DNA of 54,861 nucleotides from Achromobacter sp. UMC46 (GCF_014170335.1 NZ_LZZS01000007.1:1-54861); one strand, 5' to 3'. Shown: positions 20,345-28,820, counted from the first letter of the stretch. The notes: generated by a model not told the origin, from the sequence alone. Numbers and translations: made by a program.

Positions 20345-20581
20345 TCAGTTCTTGATCTTGACGCGGTCGCGGCGCTTTTCGGTGCTGGGTTCCACATCGC
20401 GGCCCAATTGCACGTCCATCAAGATCGCCGCCTGCACTTTCGCGCGGCTGGCTTCGATGCGTTGCACGCAAGCCCAGCCCCGGTCGGCCGCCACAGACAG
20501 TTTCTTGTCCAATTCCTGATGGCGGCGGCGTTTATTTTCAGTCGACATATTGCCGAGTTCCTGATCGGTGATTAAGCGCAT
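20345..20581 (-). CDS. Small charged protein of unknown function
   Basis: 78 residues, rich in Lys/Arg/Glu and probably helical (ENKRRRHQELDKKL then VQRIEASRAKVQAAI). The ATG at 20581 has a good ribosome site (AAGGA, 8 bases upstream), which supports a real gene. A shorter start exists at the internal Met12. No membrane segment or known motif. It is convergent with the lipoprotein gene. Confidence 0.5.
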   Translation of the reverse strand: MRLITDQELGNMSTENKRRRHQELDKKLSVAADRGWACVQRIEASRAKVQAAILMDVQLGRDVEPSTEKRRDRVKIKN

Positions 20582-20762
20582 GTGAATTCCTTGTCAGCAG
20601 GGTTGTGTGATCGGGTGATCGCCTCTTAGCGGGTTTGGAGGGTGCGCGGTTGCGCGCGTGCGCGGCGCGTGAATGCGGCGTCGGCAGCAGGGATCGCTTT
20701 TTTGGATCGGGCGTAGTTTGCCAGCTTGCGTATTTAACGCAAGTCATTGAAAAATAACGATA

Positions 20763-20818
20763 AAAAAGTATAAGAACCACGCTTTACATATACTTTTCAG
20801 CGGCTTTGGATACTTTTT
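20763..20818. promoter_or_regulatory. Three ATACTTTT half-sites upstream of the operon promoter
   Basis: AAAAAGTAT at 20763-20771 is the inverse of ATACTTTT at 20790-20797 and ATACTTTTT at 20810-20818. Two direct and one inverted copy lie 50-110 bases upstream of the promoter, an arrangement seen for activator or repressor sites. Confidence 0.4.
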
Positions 20819-20870
20819 CCGCCAGGCGAAAAAGTTCGGGGAACAGGGTTTGTCCTGATGCCCTTCCTGC

Positions 20871-20899
20871 TTGACACCCCACCGCGCAACCCATAAAGT
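20871..20899 (+). promoter_or_regulatory. Putative sigma-70 promoter of the polyol operon
   Basis: TTGACA (20871-20876), a 17-base spacer, then TAAAGT (20894-20899). The predicted start point is about 20906, giving a leader of about 95 bases before the GTG of the carrier gene. Confidence 0.55.
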
Positions 20900-20905
20900 C
20901 ACCGC

Positions 20906-20947
20906 ACAGATTTAGATAAAAGACCATCTGTAGGGTGGTCTTTTATC
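20906..20947 (+). promoter_or_regulatory. Leader hairpin with competing stem; candidate GlpP-controlled attenuator
   Basis: GATAAAAGACCATC (20915-20928) pairs with GGTGGTCTTTTATC (20934-20947), 14 bp with one G-U, and a 5-base loop; the 3' arm carries a UCUUUUAU tract like an intrinsic terminator. ACAGAT at 20906-20911, right at the predicted RNA 5' end, can instead pair with ATCTGT at 20926-20931, which breaks into the first stem and its loop. This is the layout of a terminator/antiterminator switch. The operon's last gene encodes GlpP, whose family acts on such leaders. A DNA operator is the alternative. Confidence 0.5.
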
Positions 20948-20999
20948 GCGTGCAGATTGCGTCGACCTCTTACAGAAATAATTCCAAGAGGAGACGACT

Positions 21000-22457
21000 G
21001 TGCAATCATCGACCGTAAAAATACGTGGCATCGACGATGTCATCGCTTTTATCGATTCACGCCCCGGCATCGCCGGCCGGGCCGGCCTCATCTGGTGGCT
21101 GGCGTTGGGCGGGCTGTTCCTGGATGCGTTTGCGAACTCGGCATTAAGCGCGGGCTTGGGGCCGATGACGCGCGACTTGGGCCTGAAGGCGGGCCAGGTC
21201 GCGCTGATGACCTCGTTCGCCTCATGGGTGGCCATCGCCTTCAACCCGATCGGCGGTTGGATGGCCGACCGCTGGGGCCGCATCCGTCCCTTGATCATCG
21301 CCAAGTTCCTGGCCGTCATCGGTGCCGGGCTGGTGATGTTCGCGCCTAATTTCGAGGTCATTCTGGTGGGCCGCTTCTTCGTGGGCGCGGCGTACGGCAT
21401 CGACTTCGCCATCGCCATGGCCGTGCTGGCCGAGTTCACGCCCGTCAAGTTCAAGAGCCGCCTGAATACCTGGCAGGGCATGTGGTACACGGCCGTGTGC
21501 ACGAACCTGCTGCTGGCGATGCTGTTCTTTTCGTGGGATGTGGGCGATTCGATCTGGCGCTATTCCGTTGGCGCCACCGCGATCTTCGCGCTGGTCATCC
21601 TGGTGCTGCAACTGAGCTACATGGTCGAAAGCCCGATCTGGCTGGCGCGCAAGGAACGGGTCGAGCAGGCCGCCCAAGCCATGACACGGATCTACGGCCA
21701 GGCCTTCGCCGCGGCGCCCCTGGCAGAGCGGGTGCCGGTCACCAACCTGGCCAAGCGCGGGCTGGCCAACGTGCTGCTGATCTTCCGCGGCGTGTACCTG
21801 CCGCGCACGATCCTGGCGGCCACGGTGCAGATCGGCCAGTCGATCCAGTACTTCGCCGTGGGCTGGTACCTGCCGTTGATCAGCGCGGCGCTGTTCGGAA
21901 AGGACTTCATCTACGCGACGATCGGCGCGCTGGTGTTCAACGTCTTCGGGATCTTCGGCGGTTTCATGTCGCCCTACATCGGGCGCAAGCTGGGATTGCG
22001 GCGCGCCTCGGCGTTCGGCTTCGCGATGGTGTTCGTGATCTTGCTTGTCCTGGGAACCTTCCACGGCCAGATGCCGCTGTGGCTGGCGGTCGCGTTGCCG
22101 TCGCTTTTCATCCTGTTCCACTCCGGCGGTCCGGGGGCCAACGGCAAGAGCCTGTCGTCGCTGTCGTTCCGCAGCGAGCTGCGCGCCGGCGCCAACGGCA
22201 TCATCGGGGCGCTCGGTTCCACCGGCGCGGCGATCGGCTTGCTGGTGTTCCCGATCTTCCGCGAGAACTATGGCCTGGAAAAGACCTTCCTGATCCTGTC
22301 CGTGGTGCCGCTGATCGCCAGCATCATCTGCTTTGTGATCAAGTGGGATCCCACCCGCACCACCATCAATCCCGACACGGAGACCGGCGCGCCCCAGTTC
22401 AAGGAGGACGACGCGCTGGCCACCCTGGACCCCGCCATTGGGAAAGCCTCGCGATGA
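21000..22457 (+). CDS. MFS transporter, sugar-porter-like, of the polyol operon
   Basis: Inner-membrane carrier of 485 residues with about 12 membrane segments. Landmarks: GGWMADRWGRIRP (loop 2-3 signature), the GRFFVGAAYGIDF region, and ESPIWLARKER after helix 6, all as in sugar/metabolite:proton symporters. The start is GTG at 21000 with AAGAGGAG 6 bases upstream. The stop overlaps the kinase start (ATGA). From context it imports the substrate of the downstream kinase, perhaps glycerol or another short polyol; the sequence does not fix the substrate. Confidence 0.85.
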   Translation: MQSSTVKIRGIDDVIAFIDSRPGIAGRAGLIWWLALGGLFLDAFANSALSAGLGPMTRDLGLKAGQVALMTSFASWVAIAFNPIGGWMADRWGRIRPLIIAKFLAVIGAGLVMFAPNFEVILVGRFFVGAAYGIDFAIAMAVLAEFTPVKFKSRLNTWQGMWYTAVCTNLLLAMLFFSWDVGDSIWRYSVGATAIFALVILVLQLSYMVESPIWLARKERVEQAAQAMTRIYGQAFAAAPLAERVPVTNLAKRGLANVLLIFRGVYLPRTILAATVQIGQSIQYFAVGWYLPLISAALFGKDFIYATIGALVFNVFGIFGGFMSPYIGRKLGLRRASAFGFAMVFVILLVLGTFHGQMPLWLAVALPSLFILFHSGGPGANGKSLSSLSFRSELRAGANGIIGALGSTGAAIGLLVFPIFRENYGLEKTFLILSVVPLIASIICFVIKWDPTRTTINPDTETGAPQFKEDDALATLDPAIGKASR

Positions 22458-23995
22458 CAAACAACGATGTGATTCTGGCCATTGACGAGGGCACGTCCGG
22501 CACGCGGGCGGCCACCGTGTCCGTCGACGGCCATGTGTCCTGCCTGGAGTATCTGACGCTGCATGTCGAGACGCCCCGGCCGGGCGTGGTCGAGCAGGAC
22601 GCCAACGAGATTCTGGAAAAGACGATCACCGTCTGCCGGGCCACCATCGCCCAGGCGGAACGGGCAGGGCAGCGTATTGCCGCGCTGGCGTTGGCGACGC
22701 AGCGCGCCACGGCCGTCTTGTGGGACACCGAGACGGGCGCCGCGCTGGTGCCGGCCATGGTCTGGCAGGACACGCGCTTCGTGGACGAACTGGACCCATT
22801 GGCGCCCGAATGGGACGCGCGCCTGCTGGATCGCGTGGGCCGTCCTGTGGGGGTGCGGTCGCTGTATCTGTGGGCGGCGCGGCACCTGCGCGATACGCCG
22901 CACGTCGCTCAGGCATGGCGCGACAAGCGCCTGGCGTTCGGCACGGTGGACAGCTGGCTGCTGTGGCATTTCTCGCAACGGCGAGAGGTCGTTACCACGC
23001 CGACCAACGCCACGTCGGCGGGAGCCTATGTGCTGGCGGACCATCGCTACTACCTGGAATGGGTGCAAGAGCTGGACTTCCCCTTCGAGCTTCTGCCTGC
23101 TTTGCGCCAGGACGCGGACGACTTCGGACGGACGCGGCCGGAGGTGCTGGGCATCGACGTGCCGATCCTGGCATCGGCGGGCGACCAGCACGCGGGCGCC
23201 ATCGGCCTGGGCTGCCTGGAGCGCGGGCAGGCGATGTGCGTGCACGGCACGGGCAGCTTCGTGGATCTGATCATCGGGCCGGAGCCACCCGTGAACTCGG
23301 GCCTGTCCGAGGGCTCGCTGACGATGACGGCCAGGCGCCAGCACGGGGTGTCGCATTTCGCGGTCGAGACCTTCGTGGCGACGACCGGCTCCGCCTTGAA
23401 CTGGGTGTGCGAAAAGCTCAAGTGGTTCGCGGATGCGCGCGAGATCAGTGCGCTGGCCGCCACGGTGAACGCATCGCAAGGGGTGACGTTCGTGCCCGCC
23501 TTGACCGGCTTGCGCGTGCCCCGGATGGAGGCGGCCGCGCGCGCCTCGCTTACCGGCGTATCCATGGCGACGACGCAGGCCGAGGTCGCCTACGCCATTC
23601 TGGAAGGCATCGCGCATTCCGTGGCCAGCTGCATCGAGGCGGATGAAGCCGTTTCGGGCGTGAAGGTGTCGGAACTGGTGGTGGGCGGTGGCTTGTCGTG
23701 CAGCGATCCCTTGCTGCAGATCCAGGCCGATTTGATCGGCATCCCGATCCGCCGCATGCAGGAATCCGACCGGGCCAGCCTGCGCGGCATTGCGTACCTG
23801 GCCGGCTCGTCGGGGCTGCTGTGGCCGACGTTGCGCGATGCCTGCCAGACCATCGCGGCCGACGCGGTCTTCCAGCCGGCCATCGACGCGCCGGAACGGG
23901 CGCGGCGACGGGCCTTGTGGCACGCCCGGGTGGGTTCCGAATTGGGCCACGTCAAGCAGTTCAAGCAGGAAAAAGAGGAGGCGTTGCACAAATGA
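22454..23995 (+). CDS. FGGY-family carbohydrate kinase, glycerol-kinase-like
   Basis: Phosphorylates a polyol or sugar with ATP. The 513-residue protein has the two-domain FGGY layout: phosphate-1 motif AIDEGTSGTRA at 9-19, QDTR region, GTVDSWLLW, the catalytic-base motif ASAGDQHAGA, GTGSF, and the C-terminal GGGLS/ADLIGIPI region. It resembles GlpK but is clearly divergent, for example MVWQDTR where GlpK has VWQCRR. With the GlpD-like enzyme next to it the product is probably a glycerol-3-phosphate-like compound; erythritol or another polyol is possible. Coupled at both ends by ATGA overlaps. Confidence 0.85.
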   Translation: MTNNDVILAIDEGTSGTRAATVSVDGHVSCLEYLTLHVETPRPGVVEQDANEILEKTITVCRATIAQAERAGQRIAALALATQRATAVLWDTETGAALVPAMVWQDTRFVDELDPLAPEWDARLLDRVGRPVGVRSLYLWAARHLRDTPHVAQAWRDKRLAFGTVDSWLLWHFSQRREVVTTPTNATSAGAYVLADHRYYLEWVQELDFPFELLPALRQDADDFGRTRPEVLGIDVPILASAGDQHAGAIGLGCLERGQAMCVHGTGSFVDLIIGPEPPVNSGLSEGSLTMTARRQHGVSHFAVETFVATTGSALNWVCEKLKWFADAREISALAATVNASQGVTFVPALTGLRVPRMEAAARASLTGVSMATTQAEVAYAILEGIAHSVASCIEADEAVSGVKVSELVVGGGLSCSDPLLQIQADLIGIPIRRMQESDRASLRGIAYLAGSSGLLWPTLRDACQTIAADAVFQPAIDAPERARRRALWHARVGSELGHVKQFKQEKEEALHK

Positions 23996-25671
23996 TCGGT
24001 TGGCTATCCAGAAAGCCCAGGAAAGACCGGGCCGATATGACGAACACCGAGCCATTACGTCTGATGCGGCAAGAGCAATTGGACAGGTTGGGCAGTGAGC
24101 AATACGACATGCTTATCGTGGGCGGCGGCATTACGGGCGCCTATGCGGCGTTGGACGCCAGCCTGCGCGGCTACCGGGTGGCGGTGATCGAGAAGGACGA
24201 TTTCGCGGCGGGCACGTCGTCGAAATCGTCGAAGATGGTGCACGGCGGGCTGCGCTATATCGAGCAGGGCAACCTGGGACTGGTGCGGCATTCCCTGCAC
24301 GAACGCCAGCGCCTGCGGCGCAACGCCAGGCATCTTGTGCAGCGCCTGCCGTTCCTGTTTCCGATCCTTGAGCGCGACGGGGTGTTCGACAAGCGTCTGT
24401 CCAAGGCCTTCGAAAGCCTGCTTTGGACGTACGACTTGGCAGGGGGCTGGCGCGAAGGCATCCTGCATCAGAAATTGACCACCGCGGAAGTGCTGTCGCA
24501 TTGCCCGACCTTCAAGGAAGAAGGGCTGCTGGGCGGGTTCCTGTACTTCGACGCGCGCGTGGACGACGCGCGCCTGACGCTGGCCGTCGCGCGCACGGCG
24601 GCCTTCCACGGGGCGACCGTCATCAATCACGCCAAGGCGATTGAAGTGACGCGCAACGCGCAGGGCAAGGTGGACGGCGTGATCGTCCAGGCGGGCCAGC
24701 AAGAGATCCGCGCGCGCGCCGGGGTGGTCATCATGGCGACCGGCGTCTGGCTGCGCGACTGGAGCGGCGCGAAGCGGGGCGACGCGTCCGCGTTGCAGGT
24801 GCGCCCCGCAAAAGGCGTGCATGTGGCGGTGCCCTGGCTGAAGGTCCGGAACGACTGCACGGTCACCATCCCGGTGCCCGGCCGCAGCCGCCGCGCCACC
24901 ATCACGCGCTGGGGCGACGTGTCGTATCTGGGCACGACCGACGAAGATTACGAAGGCGATCTGGACGACGTCCATTGCACGCGCCGCGAGCTGGACTTCC
25001 TGCTGGAAGGCGCACGCTCGGCGCTGAAGACGGATCTGCAGGCCGAGGACGTGGTGGGCAGCATCGCGGGCTGCCGCCCGTTGGTCGGGTCGCCGGGCGG
25101 CAAGACGCTTGAGATCAAGCGCAACCACGAAATCCGCGTGGCTGCGGATGGCCTGGTCACCGTCGTGGGCGGCAAGCTGACCACGTCGCGGCACATGGCC
25201 GAGCAGACCATCGACGCCGCGCAGCAGGTCATCGGCCAGCGCAACCCCTGCCAGACGAAAAAGGCCTACCTGCTTGGGGCGGCGGGCTATGACCCGCAGG
25301 CCATTGTGGCCTCGGGCGGCATGTCGGCGCATCTGGGCGAACGCTATGGCACCGAGGCGCGCTTTGTCAGCGACCTGATGCAGGCTGCGCCGGCGCTGCA
25401 GGCGCCCGTTGTCCAGGGCTTGCCGTACACCGAAGCCGAAGTCCTGTATGCCGTACGCCACGAGCTGGCCGCCACGGTCGAAGACGTACTGTCGCGCCGG
25501 ATGCGCGCCCGCCTGATGGCGCGTGACGCGTCGGCATCGGCCGCCGTGCGCGTGGGGCAGATCCTGCAAGCCGAACTGGGCCTGGCGCCCGACCTCATCA
25601 CGCAGCAGGTCAATGACTACCTGGCTGCCGTCAAGCACGAAAAATCCGTACTCATGGGAGATAAGGAATGA
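23992..25671 (+). CDS. Glycerol-3-phosphate dehydrogenase-like FAD enzyme (GlpD family)
   Basis: Membrane-associated FAD dehydrogenase oxidising a glycerol-3-phosphate-like substrate to the ketone (DHAP) with electrons to quinone. Length is 559 residues. The FAD fold starts at YDMLIVGGGITGAYAAL near residue 38, followed by the family block TSSKSSKMVHGGLRYIEQ, the substrate region, and GCRPLVG and GGKLTTSRHMAE near the C-terminal part. The ATG at 23992 overlaps the kinase stop; a second start at 24037 is possible. The stop overlaps the next gene by ATGA. EryB-type erythritol-phosphate dehydrogenase is an alternative within the same family. Confidence 0.87.
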   Translation: MIGWLSRKPRKDRADMTNTEPLRLMRQEQLDRLGSEQYDMLIVGGGITGAYAALDASLRGYRVAVIEKDDFAAGTSSKSSKMVHGGLRYIEQGNLGLVRHSLHERQRLRRNARHLVQRLPFLFPILERDGVFDKRLSKAFESLLWTYDLAGGWREGILHQKLTTAEVLSHCPTFKEEGLLGGFLYFDARVDDARLTLAVARTAAFHGATVINHAKAIEVTRNAQGKVDGVIVQAGQQEIRARAGVVIMATGVWLRDWSGAKRGDASALQVRPAKGVHVAVPWLKVRNDCTVTIPVPGRSRRATITRWGDVSYLGTTDEDYEGDLDDVHCTRRELDFLLEGARSALKTDLQAEDVVGSIAGCRPLVGSPGGKTLEIKRNHEIRVAADGLVTVVGGKLTTSRHMAEQTIDAAQQVIGQRNPCQTKKAYLLGAAGYDPQAIVASGGMSAHLGERYGTEARFVSDLMQAAPALQAPVVQGLPYTEAEVLYAVRHELAATVEDVLSRRMRARLMARDASASAAVRVGQILQAELGLAPDLITQQVNDYLAAVKHEKSVLMGDKE

Positions 25672-27224
25672 TCAGCAAAGAAGCCATCAAGCGCGGCTAC
25701 AACCGTGGCAACTACGTCGTCGGCGCGCACACGCCGCCCGCTTACGCCGCGGCATTGAGCCGGACCGGGTCCGAACCCGGGATGCAGCGCGATCCGGTGC
25801 GCGTGCCGGAGGCGCGGATCGACGCCTTGCGCCATGTGGCCGACGAGGTGTTGACCGACACCGCCAATGTCGTGGCCTGGACACGCGACTGGTGGGCCGC
25901 ATCGATGGTGTCGGAAACGGGCGGCAAGCCCGCCACGCCGCAGGCGGTGATCGTCAAGGTGTCCACGGTGGAGCAGGTGCAGGCGGTGATGCGCATCGCC
26001 AACGCGGACGCCATTCCGGTCACCGTGTCGGCGGGCCGCAGCAACGTCACGGGCGCCGCCTTGCCCGTGCGCGGCGGCATCGTGCTGGACGTCTGCCAGT
26101 TGAACAAGCTGATCGGCGTGGACCGCGAAAGCCAGATCGTCGAGGTCGAGGCGGGCATGTTCGGCGATGTGTTCGAGGAAACGATCCAGAAAGAGCATGG
26201 CCTGACGATGGGCCATTGGCCGTCGTCGTTCGGCATCAGCACGGTGGGCGGTTGGGCGGCGTGCCGCGGCGCGGGCCAATTGTCCACGCGTTACGGCAAG
26301 ATCGAAGATATGGTCTTCGGCATGGACGTGGTGCTGGCCGACGGCAGCCTGATCAGCGTGGGCGGGTACTCGCGCGCGGCCGTGGGTTCCGACCTGCAGC
26401 AGGTCTTCATCGGTTCGGAAGGCACGCTGGGCGTGATCGTCCGCCTGCGCCTGAAGCTGCATCGCCTGCCGGATTACGGCCGCGCCATCGCCTATGGCTT
26501 CAAGACGTTCGCCATCGGCCTGGACGCCTGCCGCGAAATCATGCAGCGCGGCGCCAACCCGGCGGCGTTGCGGCTTTACGACGAGCTGGAAAGCGGCGTG
26601 CAGTTCAACCGGCCCGACTTGAACGTGCTGCTGGTGGCGGACGAAGGCGCGCGCCAGATCGTGGACGCCGTGATGGAGATCAGCCAGGGCGTGTGCGAGG
26701 AACTGGGCGAAAAACTGGACGGCGACGCGGTCTTCGAACGCTGGCTGGAAACCCGCTACCTGACCGGCAAGAGCGCCGAAGGCTTCAAGCGCAGCCCCGG
26801 CTTCGTGGCCGACACGCTGGAAATGGCGGGCCGCTGGAGCGACCTGCCGGGCATCTACGCCGAGGTCGTGGCGGCGGTCAACGCGGTGCCCGGCACGCTG
26901 GCGGGTTCCGCGCACCAGTCGCATGCCTATGTCGACGGCGCCTGCCTGTACTTTTCGCTGCGCGGCGAGGTCGAGGTAGAGCGGCGCGCCCAGTGGTATC
27001 GCGCCGCCTGGGATGCGGCCAACGCCGTGCTGATTAAATATAATGCCGCGCTCAGCCACCACCACGGGGTGGGCCTGTTGCGCGCGCCGTACATGCAGGA
27101 GTCGCTGAGCGGCGCGTTCGACGTGCTGCGCGACATCAAGCGCACGCTGGATCCGCAGAACATCCTCAACCCCGGCAAGCTGGGATTGAGCGATCAGCGC
27201 TATTACGGTCAGGAAGATCGATAA
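25668..27224 (+). CDS. FAD-linked oxidase resembling alkyldihydroxyacetonephosphate synthase
   Basis: 518 residues. A PCMH-type FAD domain is at about 85-270 (VTVSAGRSNVTGAA, then PSSFGISTVGGWAACR and YGKIEDMV), followed by an FAD-linked oxidase C-terminal domain with YVDGACLYFSL and the SHHHGVG histidine motif. These match the AGPS branch better than D-lactate or glycolate oxidases. AGPS swaps the acyl chain of acyl-DHAP for an alcohol, and DHAP is the product expected from the preceding GlpD-like enzyme. Whether this is ether-lipid chemistry or a separate oxidation of a polyol phosphate cannot be told here. Confidence 0.75.
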   Translation: MISKEAIKRGYNRGNYVVGAHTPPAYAAALSRTGSEPGMQRDPVRVPEARIDALRHVADEVLTDTANVVAWTRDWWAASMVSETGGKPATPQAVIVKVSTVEQVQAVMRIANADAIPVTVSAGRSNVTGAALPVRGGIVLDVCQLNKLIGVDRESQIVEVEAGMFGDVFEETIQKEHGLTMGHWPSSFGISTVGGWAACRGAGQLSTRYGKIEDMVFGMDVVLADGSLISVGGYSRAAVGSDLQQVFIGSEGTLGVIVRLRLKLHRLPDYGRAIAYGFKTFAIGLDACREIMQRGANPAALRLYDELESGVQFNRPDLNVLLVADEGARQIVDAVMEISQGVCEELGEKLDGDAVFERWLETRYLTGKSAEGFKRSPGFVADTLEMAGRWSDLPGIYAEVVAAVNAVPGTLAGSAHQSHAYVDGACLYFSLRGEVEVERRAQWYRAAWDAANAVLIKYNAALSHHHGVGLLRAPYMQESLSGAFDVLRDIKRTLDPQNILNPGKLGLSDQRYYGQEDR

Positions 27225-27226
27225 CC

Positions 27227-27811
27227 ATGGATAGGTCATTCGGGGCATGTCTGGCGCGTCATCCCGTCATCGCGACGATGTACGGGCTTGAGCAGATCAA
27301 CACCTTCGTGGGCAGCGTGGCCGAAATCGGCATCGTCGCCAACGTCGAACTGCGCAAGCTGGCGCCGGTGATCGCGGCGCTGAACCGCGCGGGCAAGTTC
27401 GCGATCGTCAACATAGACAGCTGCGAAGGCCTGTCGCAAGACAAGGGCGGCGTGGAATACCTGGCCGATATCGGCGTGGCCAGCCTGGTGTCCACGCGGG
27501 TGGCCACCATCCAGCGCGCCAACCGGGCGGGCATGGTCACGATGCAGAAGGTGTTCGTGACCGACCGTTCGACCTGGCCGCGCAGCGTAAAGGCCCTGGA
27601 GCAGAGCGACCCCAATCTGGTCCAGCTGATGCCGGCGCCGATGCTGACGCACATGGCGGAGCAGGACCTGAAAGCCCTGCCTCCCATCGTGGCGTCGGGG
27701 TTCGTCTGCAATCAGACGGATATCGGCATTGCGATGAAGCATGGCGCGGTGGGCGTGTCGACCAGCGACCACGAGCTTTGGAGTCTGGATCCGCGCCAGC
27801 TCAAGGGCTGA
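27227..27811 (+). CDS. glpP: GlpP-family glycerol-3-phosphate-responsive antiterminator
   Basis: Predicted RNA-binding regulator of 194 residues. In Bacillus, GlpP binds glycerol-3-phosphate and prevents termination in glp leaders. The family pattern is clear: an early NVELRKLAPVI segment, VNIDSCEGLSQDKGGVEYL, SLVSTRVATIQRANRAGM, VQLMPAPM, a GFVCNQTDIGIAMKHGAVG phosphate-binding-like segment and the closing VSTSDHELW. It is the last gene of the five-gene operon, 2 bases after the AGPS-like stop, with AGGAAG upstream. Its likely target is the leader hairpin at 20906-20947, making an autoregulated loop. Confidence 0.85.
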   Translation: MDRSFGACLARHPVIATMYGLEQINTFVGSVAEIGIVANVELRKLAPVIAALNRAGKFAIVNIDSCEGLSQDKGGVEYLADIGVASLVSTRVATIQRANRAGMVTMQKVFVTDRSTWPRSVKALEQSDPNLVQLMPAPMLTHMAEQDLKALPPIVASGFVCNQTDIGIAMKHGAVGVSTSDHELWSLDPRQLKG

Positions 27812-27812
27812 G

Positions 27813-28820
27813 TCAGTCCAGCTGCGCGCCGGATTTGCGCACCAGCTCCTGCCACACGGCGTACTCGCCCCGGTAGTTCGCGATGAACGCTTCGGGCGTA
27901 TTGCCCAGCGCGATGAATCCCATCGCGGTCAGGCGCTCTTGCATGTCCGGCGTGCGCGTCATGGCCTGCATCAAGCCGGCCAGGCGCGCTACGACGGGCT
28001 TGGGCGTCTGGATGGGCGCGGCCATCGCCACCCACCCGACCACGCGGTAGGCATCGTCCGTCAGGCCTTGCTCGGCCAACGTCGGGGAGTCGGGCAGCAC
28101 GTGCATGCGCTGTTCGCCGGTGACGCCGATCAGCGCCAGCCTGCCGTTGTCGACGTAGGGCTTGGCGCCCAGCGCGCTGGCGAACGCCATCTGGATCCGT
28201 CCGCCGATCAGGTCCTGCAGCATCGGCGATTCGCCCTTGTAGGCGATGTGGGTCATGTCGCCTTTTTGCGTTTCGCTCAGGTAGGCGCCGCCCAGGTGCG
28301 CGTACGAACCGACGCCCCAAGACCCGTAAGCCAGCTCGCCTGGATTTCGGCGCACGTAGTCGAGCAGCTCGGGGCCGTTGCGCGCGGGCACGCTGGGGTG
28401 GACGACAAGGGTCACGGGCGCCATGGCGATCTGCGAGATCAGCACCAGGTCACGGCCCGTATCGTAGGGCAGGCTCTTGTACAGGAACTGGTTCAGCAGC
28501 AGCGAGGAACTCAATGACACGGTCAGGGCGTAGCCATCCGGGGGCGCCTTGGCGACGGCGTCGGTGCCCATGATGCCGGACGCGCCGCCGCGGTTCTCGA
28601 CCAGCACGGGCTGTCCGACGGCAGCGGACAGACGTTCGGCCACCAGCCGGGCCACGATATCGGTGGCGCCGCCGGCGTTGTAGGGCACCACGATCTTGAT
28701 GGGCTTGGCCGGCCAGGCGTCTTGGGCGAAAACCGCCTGGGGCAGGCTCAGCGCGGCCAGGCTCCAGGCGCTTTGCTTCAACCACTGGCGGCGCGGCAGG
28801 CGAGGGGCGTGCGCGGTCAT
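27813..28820 (-). CDS. Bug/TctC-family periplasmic solute-binding protein
   Basis: Extracytoplasmic binding protein of 335 residues, of the family greatly expanded in Bordetella and relatives, usually binding carboxylates. An N-terminal signal with twin arginines (RRQWLKQS) and the hydrophobic stretch ending AVFAQ suggests export, possibly by Tat. Family landmarks: WPAKPIKIVVPYNAGGATDI, ENRGGASGIMGTDAVAKAPPDGY, and GDMTHIAYKG. The ATG at 28820 has GGAG eight bases upstream; a longer frame was rejected. No TctA/TctB membrane partners are nearby. It converges with glpP with one base between stops. Ligand unknown. Confidence 0.88.
   Translation of the reverse strand: MTAHAPRLPRRQWLKQSAWSLAALSLPQAVFAQDAWPAKPIKIVVPYNAGGATDIVARLVAERLSAAVGQPVLVENRGGASGIMGTDAVAKAPPDGYALTVSLSSSLLLNQFLYKSLPYDTGRDLVLISQIAMAPVTLVVHPSVPARNGPELLDYVRRNPGELAYGSWGVGSYAHLGGAYLSETQKGDMTHIAYKGESPMLQDLIGGRIQMAFASALGAKPYVDNGRLALIGVTGEQRMHVLPDSPTLAEQGLTDDAYRVVGWVAMAAPIQTPKPVVARLAGLMQAMTRTPDMQERLTAMGFIALGNTPEAFIANYRGEYAVWQELVRKSGAQLD

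Larger units (their letters stand above)
20582..20999. other. Control region of the polyol operon
   Basis: A 418-base gap with no gene. The middle is strongly AT-rich compared with the flanks. It holds three ATACTTTT-type half-sites, a hairpin CTTGCGT-ATTTA-ACGCAAG (20725-20743), a promoter and a leader hairpin, listed separately. It also supplies the promoter for the divergent small gene ending at 20345. Confidence 0.6.

Noticed and set aside
20538..20780. Minus-strand frame of 80 codons in the AT-rich control region
   Set aside because: No ribosome site, and it overlaps the better supported small gene and the regulatory region.
22454..25671. Erythritol (EryA/EryB) pathway as a firm call
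   Set aside because: The kinase-dehydrogenase pair would also fit, but GlpP points to glycerol-3-phosphate sensing and no other ery genes are present; left as an alternative only.
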